DNA of 64,000 bases from UBA8337 sp038143435. GTDB lineage: Bacteria; Pseudomonadota; Alphaproteobacteria; RS24. Shown piece after piece: positions 17,319 to 27,034 of this stretch (positions are counted from its first letter, which is position 1; each line of letters starts with the position of its first letter). The notes under the pieces are model-generated. The model searched no databases and was not told the origin of the DNA. It saw only the letters and a program-made list of their open reading frames with translations. Where the stretch lies: NCBI GenBank assembly GCA_038143435.1, contig JAYQLX010000006.1, forward strand, positions 62,001 to 126,000. Reading direction: 5' to 3'. The position numbers were made by a program, and so were the translations under genes.

Positions 17319-18740
17319 ATGACGTTTGATGATCTCGGGCTGGCCCCCGAAATAATGAAGGCCATTAATGATGTCGGCTATACTGAGCCGACCCCAATTC
17401 AGGCGGAAGCCATTCCGCAAGTGATTGCCAATCAGGACGTGCTGGGCATTGCCCAGACCGGCACCGGCAAAACGGCAAGCTTTACCCTGCCGATGATTCA
17501 CCGCTTGATGAAAGGCCGCGCCAAAGCGCGTATGCCGCGCACGCTGATTTTGGAGCCGACGCGCGAGCTGGCCGCGCAAGTGGCGGAGAACTTCGACCTT
17601 TACGGCAAATATACCAAGCTGACCAAAGCGCTGCTGATTGGCGGCGTGAGCTTTAAGGACCAAGAGCAGGCGATTATGCGCGGCGCTGATGTGCTGATTG
17701 CCACACCGGGCCGTTTGCTCGACCATGTTGAGCGTGGCGGCGTATTGCTGCGCGGCGTCGAGGTGCTGGTGATTGACGAAGCCGACCGCATGCTCGATAT
17801 GGGCTTCATTCCCGATATTGAGAAGATTGTCGGCATGATACCCTTCACCCGCCAGACGCTGTTTTTCTCGGCCACCATGCCGCCGGAAATTACCCGCCTG
17901 TCAGAGCAGTTTCTCTCGGCCCCCAAACGCATTGAAGTGGCACGGCCCTCTTCGACCAATGACAATGTTTCGCAAAAGCTGATTGAAGTCGCGCCGATGA
18001 AAAAGCGCGAGGCACTGCGCGATTTGTTTGAAAAGGAAGATGTCACAAACGGCATTATTTTCTGCAACAGAAAGCGCGATATTGGCGAGCTGCTGAAAAG
18101 CCTGCACCGCCATGACTATAAAGCCGTGTCGCTGCATGGTGATATGGACCAGCATATGCGACTGCGTATGCTCGACCAGTTCAAATCGGGCGACGCGACC
18201 TATCTGATTGCCTCAGATGTGGCAGCGCGCGGGTTGGATATTCCCGAAGTCAGCCATGTGTTTAATTTCGATGGGCCGACCCATGCCGAAGATTATGTGC
18301 ACCGCATTGGCCGACCCGGCCGCGCCGGTCGCACCGGCTCGGCTTTTACCCTGGCGACCCGCAATGACGCGAAATATGTTGATGCCATTGAGCAATTGAT
18401 TGAACGCACGATTGACCGCGAGGCTTTCGGCCCGACCGATGCTGAGGGCGACAACGACAAGCCGCGCAAAAGCAATCGCCGCAATAATAAAAGCGGGGAG
18501 CGCAAAGGGCGCGGCGGCGATGAAGGCAAAAGCGAGCAAAGCGCGAAGTCAGGCGGCGGCAAACGCCGCGGCCTTTTGGGGCGCAATCGCCGTGGTGGCA
18601 AACCTGACGGCAATAGTAGGCCGCAAGAAGCAAAATCAGAAAAGCCGCAACAGCCAAAACAGTCTAAGCCGCAGAATAAATCGGGCGGCAAGAAAAGCGG
18701 CGATGCTTTTGAAGGCAATATGCCCGATTTTCTGAAATAG
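17319..18740 (+). CDS. DEAD-box ATP-dependent RNA helicase
   Basis: The 473-residue protein has all core helicase motifs: Q motif PTPIQAEAIP, motif I AQTGTGKT, PTRELA, DEAD, SAT, ARGLDIPEVSHVFNFDGP and HRIGRPGRAGRTG. A basic, Gly/Lys/Arg-rich tail of about 90 residues, with runs such as KSGGKKSGD, follows the core and would bind RNA. This fits the RhlE/CsdA group involved in ribosome assembly and RNA decay. It ends 11 bases from the convergent acyl-CoA dehydrogenase. Confidence 0.94.
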   Translation: MTFDDLGLAPEIMKAINDVGYTEPTPIQAEAIPQVIANQDVLGIAQTGTGKTASFTLPMIHRLMKGRAKARMPRTLILEPTRELAAQVAENFDLYGKYTKLTKALLIGGVSFKDQEQAIMRGADVLIATPGRLLDHVERGGVLLRGVEVLVIDEADRMLDMGFIPDIEKIVGMIPFTRQTLFFSATMPPEITRLSEQFLSAPKRIEVARPSSTNDNVSQKLIEVAPMKKREALRDLFEKEDVTNGIIFCNRKRDIGELLKSLHRHDYKAVSLHGDMDQHMRLRMLDQFKSGDATYLIASDVAARGLDIPEVSHVFNFDGPTHAEDYVHRIGRPGRAGRTGSAFTLATRNDAKYVDAIEQLIERTIDREAFGPTDAEGDNDKPRKSNRRNNKSGERKGRGGDEGKSEQSAKSGGGKRRGLLGRNRRGGKPDGNSRPQEAKSEKPQQPKQSKPQNKSGGKKSGDAFEGNMPDFLK

Positions 18741-18751
18741 GCTTTTTCAGG

Positions 18752-19912
18752 CTAACGCCGTTGGTCGAAACGGCGGCCAATCATGGCGGCGGCGATATTG
18801 GTTTTTTGAATATCAATCGCCCCACCGGCAATACCCCAACCCCATGCATCGCGCATGCGCCGCTCCATCGGGTAATCTTTCGAATAGCCATAGCCGCCCA
18901 TGAGTTGCACGGCAGCACCGGTCACTTCGCGGCACATTTCATTGGAGAAGCATTTGCCGACCGAAGAGTCGATAACGCTGGGTAGCCCGTCTTCGGCATT
19001 CACCGCCGCGCGATGAATGAGCAGCCGCGCCGCTTCCACCTTCATCTGCATTTCCGCCAGCTTGATTTGCACGCCTTGAAAATCGACCAGTTCTTTGCCG
19101 AATTGCTTGCGCTCTTGCACATATGCCAGCACATCTTCCAGCGCGCCCGAGGCTTGCCCCAGCGCCATTGTCGCATTGCCACAGCGCTCAAGGTCAAAGG
19201 CTTCCATCAATTTGCGAAAACCACCGGCGGGCACAACCACATTGTCTTCCGGCACGGTGATATTATCGAGGAAAATATCGGCCGACGGCACGCCGCGAAA
19301 GCCCATCAGTTCTTCTTGTTTGCCGAAGCTCAAACCGGGCGTGTCTTTACGGACAAACACCGCGCCAATGCCCTTGGCGCCGGGGTCATCAGACAGGCGG
19401 CAATAAACCAAATAGCCGTCCGAGTGGCCGCCGCCCGAGCACCAACGTTTTTGCCCGTTCAGCGTCACCTTGCCGTCTTTAATCTCGCCTTTGGTCCTCA
19501 AATCGGTCAGCGCGCTGCCTGCTTGCGGCTCTGACATGGAAACCGCCAACACCATTTCGCCCCTACAGACTTGCGGCACGATTTCTTGTTTCAATTTATC
19601 TGAAGCGAAATGCACCAACGCATGCACCGGCCCGACATTGGCTTCGAAAAGCGGAAAAGCCGCGGCTGAGGAAATTTTGGCAAACTCTTCCAGCACCAAT
19701 AGCGCTTCCAAATTGCCAAGCCCCAAGCCACCGAGTTTTTCAGGAATGTTAATGCCGAGAAACCCCATTTCACCAAGCTTTTTAAGCATATCGGACTTCA
19801 CCGGATGGCCGGTTTCCTCACAATAAGCCGCCACATCAGGCATTTCGGCACGGGCAAATTTGCGCGCCGCATCGCGCAATTCGCGCTGTGCATCTGTCAG
19901 TTGAAAATCCAT
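18752..19912 (-). CDS. Acyl-CoA dehydrogenase
   Basis: This FAD enzyme introduces the alpha-beta double bond in an acyl-CoA. The 386-residue protein starts MDFQLTDAQRELRDAARKFA and has the flavin/substrate motif SEPQAGSALTDLRT and the C-terminal GGYGYSKDYPMERRMRDA. The usual catalytic glutamate in the late YEGT motif is replaced (GIAGGAIDIQ). However AFDLERC carries a glutamate at the isovaleryl-CoA dehydrogenase position, so a branched-chain or related substrate is plausible. Two adjacent ATGs follow GGGAG. It diverges from a thiolase gene. Confidence 0.92.
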   Translation of the reverse strand: MDFQLTDAQRELRDAARKFARAEMPDVAAYCEETGHPVKSDMLKKLGEMGFLGINIPEKLGGLGLGNLEALLVLEEFAKISSAAAFPLFEANVGPVHALVHFASDKLKQEIVPQVCRGEMVLAVSMSEPQAGSALTDLRTKGEIKDGKVTLNGQKRWCSGGGHSDGYLVYCRLSDDPGAKGIGAVFVRKDTPGLSFGKQEELMGFRGVPSADIFLDNITVPEDNVVVPAGGFRKLMEAFDLERCGNATMALGQASGALEDVLAYVQERKQFGKELVDFQGVQIKLAEMQMKVEAARLLIHRAAVNAEDGLPSVIDSSVGKCFSNEMCREVTGAAVQLMGGYGYSKDYPMERRMRDAWGWGIAGGAIDIQKTNIAAAMIGRRFDQRR

Positions 19913-20049
19913 CATAAAACTCCCAGAGAGCGAACTATAGAAAGCCCATCGCTGCGCGTCCAGCGGGTGATTACGCGACAATCAAGACGCTTGATTTAGC
20001 CGCCTTTTCGCGACAAGCTATGCGCCGAATTGAAATTTGGGAGAGTTAC

Positions 20050-21285
20050 ATGACTGACGCATATATTATTGATGCCTGCCGCACACCGCGCGGCATCGGC
20101 AAACCGGGCAAAGGCGCTTTAAGCGATATTCACCCGCAGCATTTGGGCGCAACCGTGCTGAAAGCATTGGCCGAGCGCAATAAAATCAACACGGCGGAAG
20201 TCGATGACATTATTTGGGGCACCAGTGCCCAGCGCGGCACGCAGGGCGGCGATTTGGGTCGTATGGCGGCACTTGATGCCGGTTATGATGTGCGCTCCAG
20301 CGCCATGACGCTTGACCGCTTTTGCGGCTCGGGCATTACCTCGGTCAATATCGCCGCGACCAATATCATGTCAGGCATGGAAGATATGACGATTGCAGGC
20401 GGCACCGAAATGATGTCGCGCTTCGGTACCGATGCGAAATCGGACTCGCCTTTCCTCGACAGTGGCAATAAGCGCTTGCGTGAAGTGCACCCGCAACCGC
20501 ATCAGGGCGTATGCGCCGATGCCATCGCTACGCTTGAAGGCATTGACCGCGAAGCGGTTGACGCGCTGGCCTATGTCAGCCAGCAAAATGCCAAACGCGC
20601 CATTGAAGAAGGCCGTTTCGACAAGTCACTGGTTGCCGTGCATAAAGAAGACGGCTCATTGGCACTGGATAAGGAAGAGTTTCCGCGTCCGCAAACCACG
20701 CCGGAAAGCCTTGCCGAATTGGAGCCAAGCTTTGCCAAGCTGGCTGATATTCCGCTTGATGAAGACGGCACGACTTTCCGCAAGCTGGTTAACCAAGCCT
20801 ATCCGGATTTGGAAATCAATCACGTCCACCATGCCGGTAATTCTTCCGGCGTTGTCGATGGCGCAGCCGCTTTGCTGCTGGCCTCAGAAGATTATGCCAA
20901 AGCCAATGGCTTGAAAGCGCGCGCCAAAGTGAAAGCCATCGCCAATATGGGTGACAGCCCGACTTTGATGCTCAATGCACCGGTTCCGGCCGCCAAAAAG
21001 GTTCTCGAAAAAGCCGGTTTGACGGTTGCCGATATTGACCTGTTTGAAGTCAATGAGGCTTTCTCTGTCGTCACTGAGAAGTTCATTCGCGACCTCAACA
21101 TTGACCGCGAGCGCATCAACGTCAATGGCGGCGCAATGGCGCTCGGCCACCCGATTGGCGCGACCGGTTCTATTCTTGTCGGCACCATGCTCGATGAGTT
21201 GGAACGCCAAGACAAGCAATTCGGTCTGGTTACCATGTGTGCTGCCGGCGGCATGGCTCCGGCCATTATCATCGAACGCGTCTAA
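20050..21285 (+). CDS. Acetyl-CoA C-acyltransferase (thiolase)
   Basis: The 411-residue protein is a canonical thiolase that cleaves 3-ketoacyl-CoA, the last step of beta-oxidation, or condenses acetyl-CoA in reverse. The nucleophile cysteine is in DRFCGSGITS, the histidine in GGAMALGHPIGATGS and the second cysteine in VTMCAAGGMAPA. ATG at 20050 begins MTDAYIIDACRTPRGIGKPG. It is divergent from an acyl-CoA dehydrogenase with 137 bases between them, which suggests linked control of fatty-acid breakdown. Confidence 0.95.
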   Translation: MTDAYIIDACRTPRGIGKPGKGALSDIHPQHLGATVLKALAERNKINTAEVDDIIWGTSAQRGTQGGDLGRMAALDAGYDVRSSAMTLDRFCGSGITSVNIAATNIMSGMEDMTIAGGTEMMSRFGTDAKSDSPFLDSGNKRLREVHPQPHQGVCADAIATLEGIDREAVDALAYVSQQNAKRAIEEGRFDKSLVAVHKEDGSLALDKEEFPRPQTTPESLAELEPSFAKLADIPLDEDGTTFRKLVNQAYPDLEINHVHHAGNSSGVVDGAAALLLASEDYAKANGLKARAKVKAIANMGDSPTLMLNAPVPAAKKVLEKAGLTVADIDLFEVNEAFSVVTEKFIRDLNIDRERINVNGGAMALGHPIGATGSILVGTMLDELERQDKQFGLVTMCAAGGMAPAIIIERV

Positions 21286-21308
21286 GCGCATTTCGATTGC
21301 AAGTTTTA

Positions 21309-21335
21309 GGGCGGTGCGTTTGCGCCGCCCTTTTT
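21309..21335 (+). terminator. Rho-independent terminator after thiolase
   Basis: GGGCGG and CCGCCC arms enclose TGCGTTTGCG, which itself can pair GCG/CGC, and are followed by TTTTT. It begins 24 bases after the thiolase stop. Confidence 0.88.
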
Positions 21336-21390
21336 CTTGACCGCCAAGCTATTTTTCAGCAACATTGGCACAAATTGAGGGAGGTCGCCC

Positions 21391-22408
21391 ATGCGCGCGC
21401 ATTACAATCATTTGGACCCGTTTTTGACCGAAGACGATGCCGCTACCATGCTGCGCTCTGGCCGAGAATTTCGGCAGTTTCGGGCCTTACGCCAATGAAG
21501 GAGAAAATGACGGCATTGGCGAAGATTTGCCGCAACGCTTTGACGCTGCCTTTAACTATATCGCGCATGGCATGGACGGTAGCGAAAACCAAGACGATAT
21601 GCGCACCTCTGCGGCGCGCACCAATTATTTCCGCGAGACTTATGCCTATGGCGATGAGGTGAAAGCGCCGGGTGTTGAGCCGTTTATGAACCACCCTGCT
21701 CTGGCCGAAACGGCGCGCAAAATATCCGGCGTGGAGCGCATTGTGCCGGCGATTATTTTCGCCAATATCCTCATTCCCGGCCAAGAATTGGCCGTGCATA
21801 CAGATGTGCCGGAATTTCGCGGCGCCAATCGCAAAGTGACGCCGCAATGGCTGCTCGTCACCATGCTGCATAGCGGCTTGTTTGATGAATGGCGCATCCC
21901 CATCACCACTTGCGTGTCATGGTTCGGCAAATCGAAAGGCGGCGCGTTTGCCTTTTATCCTGAGGGCACGGACGGGCCGCGCGAGGCCATTCAGTCGAAC
22001 CATAATTCGGCCATCGTCATCGACACCGACAAAGTGTTTCACGGCGTTGACCGCGTTTACGAAACCAAGCCCGATATTCCCGTCATCAATAAAACCGCGC
22101 GCCTACACTTTATGGGCGACGACCAATGGCAGTTGCGCCATGAGGGCGATATTTTGGGCGATTATGATTGGTCGGAACTGCGCTATTCAATTTCGTGGAA
22201 AGGCTATTGCTTCAAAGATGAGGCGGAGGAAAACCTCTGGCGCTCGGGCAGTGATAACTTGTCCATCGCGTTTATTTTGAACCGCATTGAAGAAGATTTG
22301 CGAGCCAAAGGCGTGCTGACCGGCGAGCGACCCGACCCGACAGCCTTCGCCACCATGATGGTCGGTCATTATATCCGTTTCCCAAGATTGCAAGCGGCGG
22401 CTGAGTAA
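21391..22408 (+). CDS. Putative Fe(II)/2-oxoglutarate-type oxygenase (one apparent +1 indel)
   Basis: ATG at 21391 follows GGGAGG and reads MRAHYNHLDPFLTEDDAATM. Near 21457 one extra base shifts the frame, after which LAENFGSFGPYANEGEND runs to the stop at 22408; total about 339 residues. The middle contains the metal-ligand pair HTD in ELAVHTDVPEFRG and a distal histidine in DKVFHGVDRVYE, the HxD...H facial triad of cupin-type Fe(II)/2OG oxygenases. The substrate is unknown; it lies among acyl-CoA dehydrogenases and a thiolase, so a lipid-like substrate is a reasonable guess. It converges directly with the next gene. Confidence 0.65.
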
Positions 22409-23482
22409 TTAACCCACCCAGCCTTGCAGTTCAGCCGCTTCGGCGCGCAGTTTTTCCGGCCCGCCGAGCAATTGGCGATTGGCCCCGATGCGCTTGAACC
22501 AATAATGTAAGCCCAGCAAATCAGTGAAGCCCATGCCGCCATGCACTTCGGTAGCGGTGCGCGCAACAAATTTGCCGACTTCCTGCATATGCGATTTGGC
22601 CAAACACGCCATCAGCGATGCTTCTTCCGGCACGTGGTCTTGCGCGTAAGCGGCATACCAAATCATTGCGCGGCACGGCTCCAACTTGGCGGCCATTTCG
22701 GCGCACATATGTTTGACCGCCTGAAATGAGGCAATCGGTCGGTTGAACTGGTCACGGTCTTTGGAATATTCGACCGCTTTCTCCAACATCATCGCCGCCG
22801 CACCGAGCGAGTCGGCAGCCAGTAAGACGCGACCCGCATCAATCATTTTGCGCTGCGCTTCGGCGTGATTGTTTCCGGCCACGACAGACGCGGCCGCATT
22901 GTCCAAATCCAACGTCAAAACGGTGCGCGTGCGGTCAATGGTGGTCAATTCGGTTTCGCTCACGCCTTTCGCGCCACGTTCCACCACAACAAGCTGGTCG
23001 CCGGTGGTGAGCAGGAAATGCGTTGCGCCATCAGCGCCCATAACGAAACTGGCGCGGCCCGAAACCGTGTCACCTGCAACGCTGAGACCGGCATCATCGC
23101 GCCCACCGATTGCTTCGGTGAGGCCGACACCCATGCGCGCGCTGCCTGACGCAATTTGCGACAGCCAATCTTCATCGCCCGCTTCGCGCAAGCCGATAAC
23201 CGCCATGCCATAAGCGGCGGTGAAGGCCGAGGGCGACACATGCCGCCCCAGCGTTTCTGATATTAACGCCGCTTCCAACACCCCCATGCCGAGGCCGCCT
23301 TGCGCCTCGGGCAGCAGAACAAACGGCACGCCAAGCTCTTCCAAGCCTTTGTGCAAAGTCTCAGCCAGTGCGCCCTCGCCATCAACGAATTTGCGCACTT
23401 CTTCCAATTCAGACGCACCTTCGAGATAGCGCCCGACGCTGTCTTGCAGCATGAGTTGGTCTTCTGACAATCCGAAATACAT
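22409..23482 (-). CDS. Acyl-CoA dehydrogenase, apparently non-catalytic partner subunit
   Basis: The 357-residue protein has the acyl-CoA dehydrogenase fold (MYFGLSEDQLMLQDSVGRYL, DRDQFNRPIASFQAVKH, EVHGGMGFTDLLGLHYWFKR). It lacks a glutamate at both known catalytic positions: the mid-protein site reads MIDAGRVLLAAD and the late site reads QLLGGPEKL. It lies 11 bases downstream of a second acyl-CoA dehydrogenase that does have the glutamate. This matches the two-gene alpha/beta type known from steroid side-chain degradation in actinobacteria (FadE28-FadE29 class). Assignment as partner subunit is inference. Confidence 0.85.
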   Translation of the reverse strand: MYFGLSEDQLMLQDSVGRYLEGASELEEVRKFVDGEGALAETLHKGLEELGVPFVLLPEAQGGLGMGVLEAALISETLGRHVSPSAFTAAYGMAVIGLREAGDEDWLSQIASGSARMGVGLTEAIGGRDDAGLSVAGDTVSGRASFVMGADGATHFLLTTGDQLVVVERGAKGVSETELTTIDRTRTVLTLDLDNAAASVVAGNNHAEAQRKMIDAGRVLLAADSLGAAAMMLEKAVEYSKDRDQFNRPIASFQAVKHMCAEMAAKLEPCRAMIWYAAYAQDHVPEEASLMACLAKSHMQEVGKFVARTATEVHGGMGFTDLLGLHYWFKRIGANRQLLGGPEKLRAEAAELQGWVG

Positions 23483-23493
23483 GGTCGCCGCTC

Positions 23494-24702
23494 CTAATTC
23501 GCCTTAAACGTGCCGGGGGCAGGTTTCGGCTCACGCGGCATGCCGAGGCCGCGCTCACTGATGATGTTTTTCTGAATTTGCGCCGAACCGCCGCCGATAA
23601 TCATGCCGAGGTCGAACATATAATGGGTTTGCCACATGCCCTTATCGCGCGCGAACGGGCTGTCTTCATACAGCATGCCATATTCGCCCATCACATCAAT
23701 CGCCAGTTCGGCCATTTGGTGATTAAGCTCGCAGCCCTGCAATTTGACCAGCAGCCCCGCCATGCCAGATGATTTTTTCTCACTGGCCAAAGTGGTGAGG
23801 CGCATGCCGTTCATTTTCATGGCTTGCGCTTCAGCCTGCAGCCGCACCAAGCGGTCGCGATAAACCGCATCATCAATCAGCGGTTTGCCGTCAATATGCT
23901 CTTTCTTCATAATCTCAGCAATGGAGCGCAGCCGCGCCATTGCCGCGTCGGGGTCGCCCAACATGCCGCGCTCATGCGTCAGCGTCGCATTGGCGACCAT
24001 CCAGCCCTCGCCGCGCTGGCCGACAATGGACGTCACCGGCACGCGCACATCGGTAAAGAACACTTCATTAAACTCGGCAAAGCCCGTCATCGTCATCAAT
24101 GGGCGCACTTCAATACCCGGCGTGTTCATATCAATCAAAATATAGCTGATGCCCTGATGCTTCGGCGCATCCGGCTCGGTGCGCACAAGGCAGAACATCA
24201 TATCGGCAAATTGCGCGGTCGAGGTCCAAATCTTTTGGCCGTTAATGACGAAATCATCGCCATCGACCACCGCCGCCGTGCGCAATGAGGCCAAGTCAGA
24301 CCCCGCCCCCGGCTCGGAATATCCCTGACACCAAACCATTTCGCCGCTCAATGTCGGCTTAATGTATTTTTCCTTCTGCTCATCCGTGCCCAATTCCAGC
24401 AAAGTCGGCACCAGCATGTTAATGCCCTGTCCGGCAATGCCGCCCGGCACACCGGCGCGGGCAAATTCTTCAGCGATAATGCGCGCCTTCAGCGCGTCGG
24501 GCTCTGCGCCATAGCCGCCATATTGTTTCGGGTGCGTCCGCGCCGCATATCCGTTCTCCAGCAAAATCTTCTGCCAAGCCAGACGCTTTTCACTGCGCAC
24601 AGAGCGGTCAGCCCTGCTTGGCGCCTTGTCTCTATTGTTTTCCAAAAAGCCACGCACTTCGGCGCGGAAATCTTCATATTCCTGCGTGAAATTCAGATCC
24701 AT
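23494..24702 (-). CDS. Acyl-CoA dehydrogenase, catalytic partner subunit
   Basis: The 402-residue protein begins MDLNFTQEYEDFRAEVRGFL and has the flavin motif GYSEPGAGSDLASLRT and IWTSTAQFADMMF. The mid-protein position reads TLTHERGMLG, where the glutamate aligns with the isovaleryl-CoA dehydrogenase catalytic base; the late position is glycine (IIGGGSAQIQKNII). It is the first gene of a two-gene operon with the subunit at 22409-23482. Substrate probably a bulky or branched acyl-CoA. Confidence 0.9.
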   Translation of the reverse strand: MDLNFTQEYEDFRAEVRGFLENNRDKAPSRADRSVRSEKRLAWQKILLENGYAARTHPKQYGGYGAEPDALKARIIAEEFARAGVPGGIAGQGINMLVPTLLELGTDEQKEKYIKPTLSGEMVWCQGYSEPGAGSDLASLRTAAVVDGDDFVINGQKIWTSTAQFADMMFCLVRTEPDAPKHQGISYILIDMNTPGIEVRPLMTMTGFAEFNEVFFTDVRVPVTSIVGQRGEGWMVANATLTHERGMLGDPDAAMARLRSIAEIMKKEHIDGKPLIDDAVYRDRLVRLQAEAQAMKMNGMRLTTLASEKKSSGMAGLLVKLQGCELNHQMAELAIDVMGEYGMLYEDSPFARDKGMWQTHYMFDLGMIIGGGSAQIQKNIISERGLGMPREPKPAPGTFKAN

Positions 24703-24826
24703 AACAAAACTCCCTTTGGCAAAAGCTTAGGCAATCTGTTTTGGCAGCGCAAACCGATATTTTGCGCTATGCGGCAAGCGTGCAATTTGATTGATAAGCT
24801 ATGCCAAGCGCTGATATTGTCTCCGC

Positions 24827-25938
24827 ATGCTCGACCGCTATCTTTTTATGCGTCTTTTGCAAAGCCAGCTTGCCCTGACTTTGGTGCTGTCGGGCGTTAT
24901 CTGGCTGGTGCAAGCGCTCAATCTGATTGACAAGGCGCTGACCGCCGGCACATCGCCTATGGAAACGCTGATGCTGTCATCGCTCGTTTTGCCGCGCGTG
25001 CTGACTTTCACGCTGGCTCCCGCACTGCTGATTACCGTCATCGCGCAAATGGTGCGGCTACTTCAAGATTATGAGTATTTCGCCCTCACCGCAGCCGGTC
25101 TCAGTCCGTTACGCGTCTTGCGCCCCATGCTGTTGCTTGGTCTGGTGGTGATGATTGTGCAAGGCTTGCTGGCCTTCTACATTTCACCATTGGCCATGAA
25201 AACCTTGCGACTCAGCTCTTTTGAAGGCGGCAGCCGCATCGCTCTGGCAGAACTGCAACCGGGCGCGTTTAAAGATTTAAAGCCCGGCATGACCGCATTT
25301 ACCAGCGGGCAAGACAGTGACGGGCAGTTTCTCGATTTGATGATTTACGACGCGACAAAGCCCGAACGACCGGTTACTTTTTTGGCTGAAAAAGCCTTTA
25401 TCACCGAGCGCAATGGCGAGCCCTATTTCATTTTGCGTAATGGCAGCCAACATATTCACGACGATGAAGCGCATGGGCAAGTCATTACGTTCTCGCAATA
25501 TCTTGCTGCCGCTCAGCCAGCCAACCCCGACGCAGGAAAAAGCATTGTTTTAATCGCAACCACATGATGATCCATCAATTGCTCAATCCACCGGCACATG
25601 GCGTCACCAATGAACGGCGCATCAACCGCATGCAAGGGCGCGGGCTGGAACTAATTTCCAACCTTGCTGCGCCTTTTGTCTTCATGCTTGTCGGCTTTGC
25701 CGTGATTACGGCGGGCGGCATCAGCCGCAGCGGTTATGGCCAGCGTATTATGGTCGCTATCTTGCTGGCCATTATTTTCCAAATCGGTGTGATTGCGCTG
25801 GCCGATATAGCGGTTGAGCAAAACAGTCCGGCCTTGATATTCATTTGGCCGGCCTTCTTCTTGCTGGCGCTTTTCGGCTTTATTTTGAAACAAAATGACC
25901 CTGACTTATTGGCAAGATTGATTGGACGGGCGCGATGA
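24827..25938 (+). CDS. lptF: LptF, LPS export permease (one apparent deletion)
   Basis: LptF and LptG form the inner-membrane part of the LptB2FG transporter that pulls LPS from the inner membrane. The N-terminal part (MLDRYLFMRLLQSQLALTLV) has the first membrane helices and the periplasmic beta-jellyroll. One missing base near 25551 breaks the frame, and the final three helices continue to 25938 (NLAAPFVFMLVGFAVITAGG). Reconstructed length is about 371 residues, normal for LptF. Its stop overlaps the lptG ATG by four bases. Confidence 0.92.
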
Positions 25939-27022
25939 TTGGCACGTTGAATTTATATCTGGTGCGTCGCTTCGCGCTATGGCTGGTCATTGTCACTTTG
26001 GGCTTCGGCACGGTTGCCGTGCTTGGTGATTTTCTTGAAATGCTGCGCTTCGCCAATCGTTTCAATCTGGGCGCGGACACGGCGTTTAATTTCACCCTGC
26101 ACCGGCTGCCGCTTTTGTTAATGGACTTTCTGCCGTTTATTTTCCTTTTCGGCTCAGTGTTTTGCTTGCTGCGCCTCAGCCAGGCGCAAGAGCTGGCGGT
26201 CATTCGCGCCGCCGGTCTTTCGGTTTGGCAGTTTTTGAAACCGTTATTGGTGTTTACTTTCCTGCTATCAATTCTGATTGTTCTGGCCATTGAGCCGATT
26301 GGCGCGCATTTGCACAATCGCTATACCGACCGGCAGGCCGAATTGACCTCGCAAAAATCCGGTTTGAGTTTCTCAACCGGCGGCATTTGGTTTCGCGAAA
26401 CAACCGAAAACGGAAGCTATATTAGCCGCGCGCAAGAAATTGATGATACCCAAAGCGGGTCGCTTGCTCGGCCTCGAAATCATGGTGCTCAATACAAACG
26501 GGGCTTTTGACAGCCGCATCACAGCGCCATCAGGTGAAATCGGCAATGGCATTTTCCGCCTCAGCCAAGCCACCATTTATCGTGGCAGCGCCCTTCCCGA
26601 GACCGTGGCGCAATTTGACTTGCCGACCGGTCTTGTCGCTGAAAGCCTGGCTGACAGTTTCGCCAATGCGCGGATTATCAATATATGGCAATTGCCGGGC
26701 TATATCTCCGCAGCCGGCAATAGCGGCATTGATGTGACGCGCCATCAAGTCCGCTTCCAATCGCTGCTCGCTCTGCCGATTTTGCTAATGGCGATGGTTA
26801 TGGTGGCCGCTTGTTTCTCTTTGCCGACAGGGCGCATGTTCAGCACGGGCCAAACCATCGGCATGTCGGTTTTGAGCGGCTTCGCATTGTTTTTATTCAA
26901 TGATTTCATTGTTCTTAATGGGTGAGTTGAATCTTATGCCAGCTTTGCTGGCCAGTTGGACACCAGCGTCTATTGCCTTGCTTTTATCCATTAGTTATTT
27001 ACTGACGACAGAAGACGGCTAG
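25935..27022 (+). CDS. lptG: LptG, LPS export permease (two apparent one-base insertions)
   Basis: The protein starts MIGTLNLYLVRRFALWLVIV and has the helical bundle, periplasmic domain and C-terminal helices of the LptF/LptG permease family. An extra C in a CCC run near 26452 and an extra G in a GGG run near 26922 break the frame. Removing them gives EIDDTKAGRLLGLEIMVLN and NGELNLMPALLASWTPAS, ending at 27022. About 362 residues in total. Confidence 0.92.
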
Positions 27023-27034
27023 GGAGAGCTGTTT

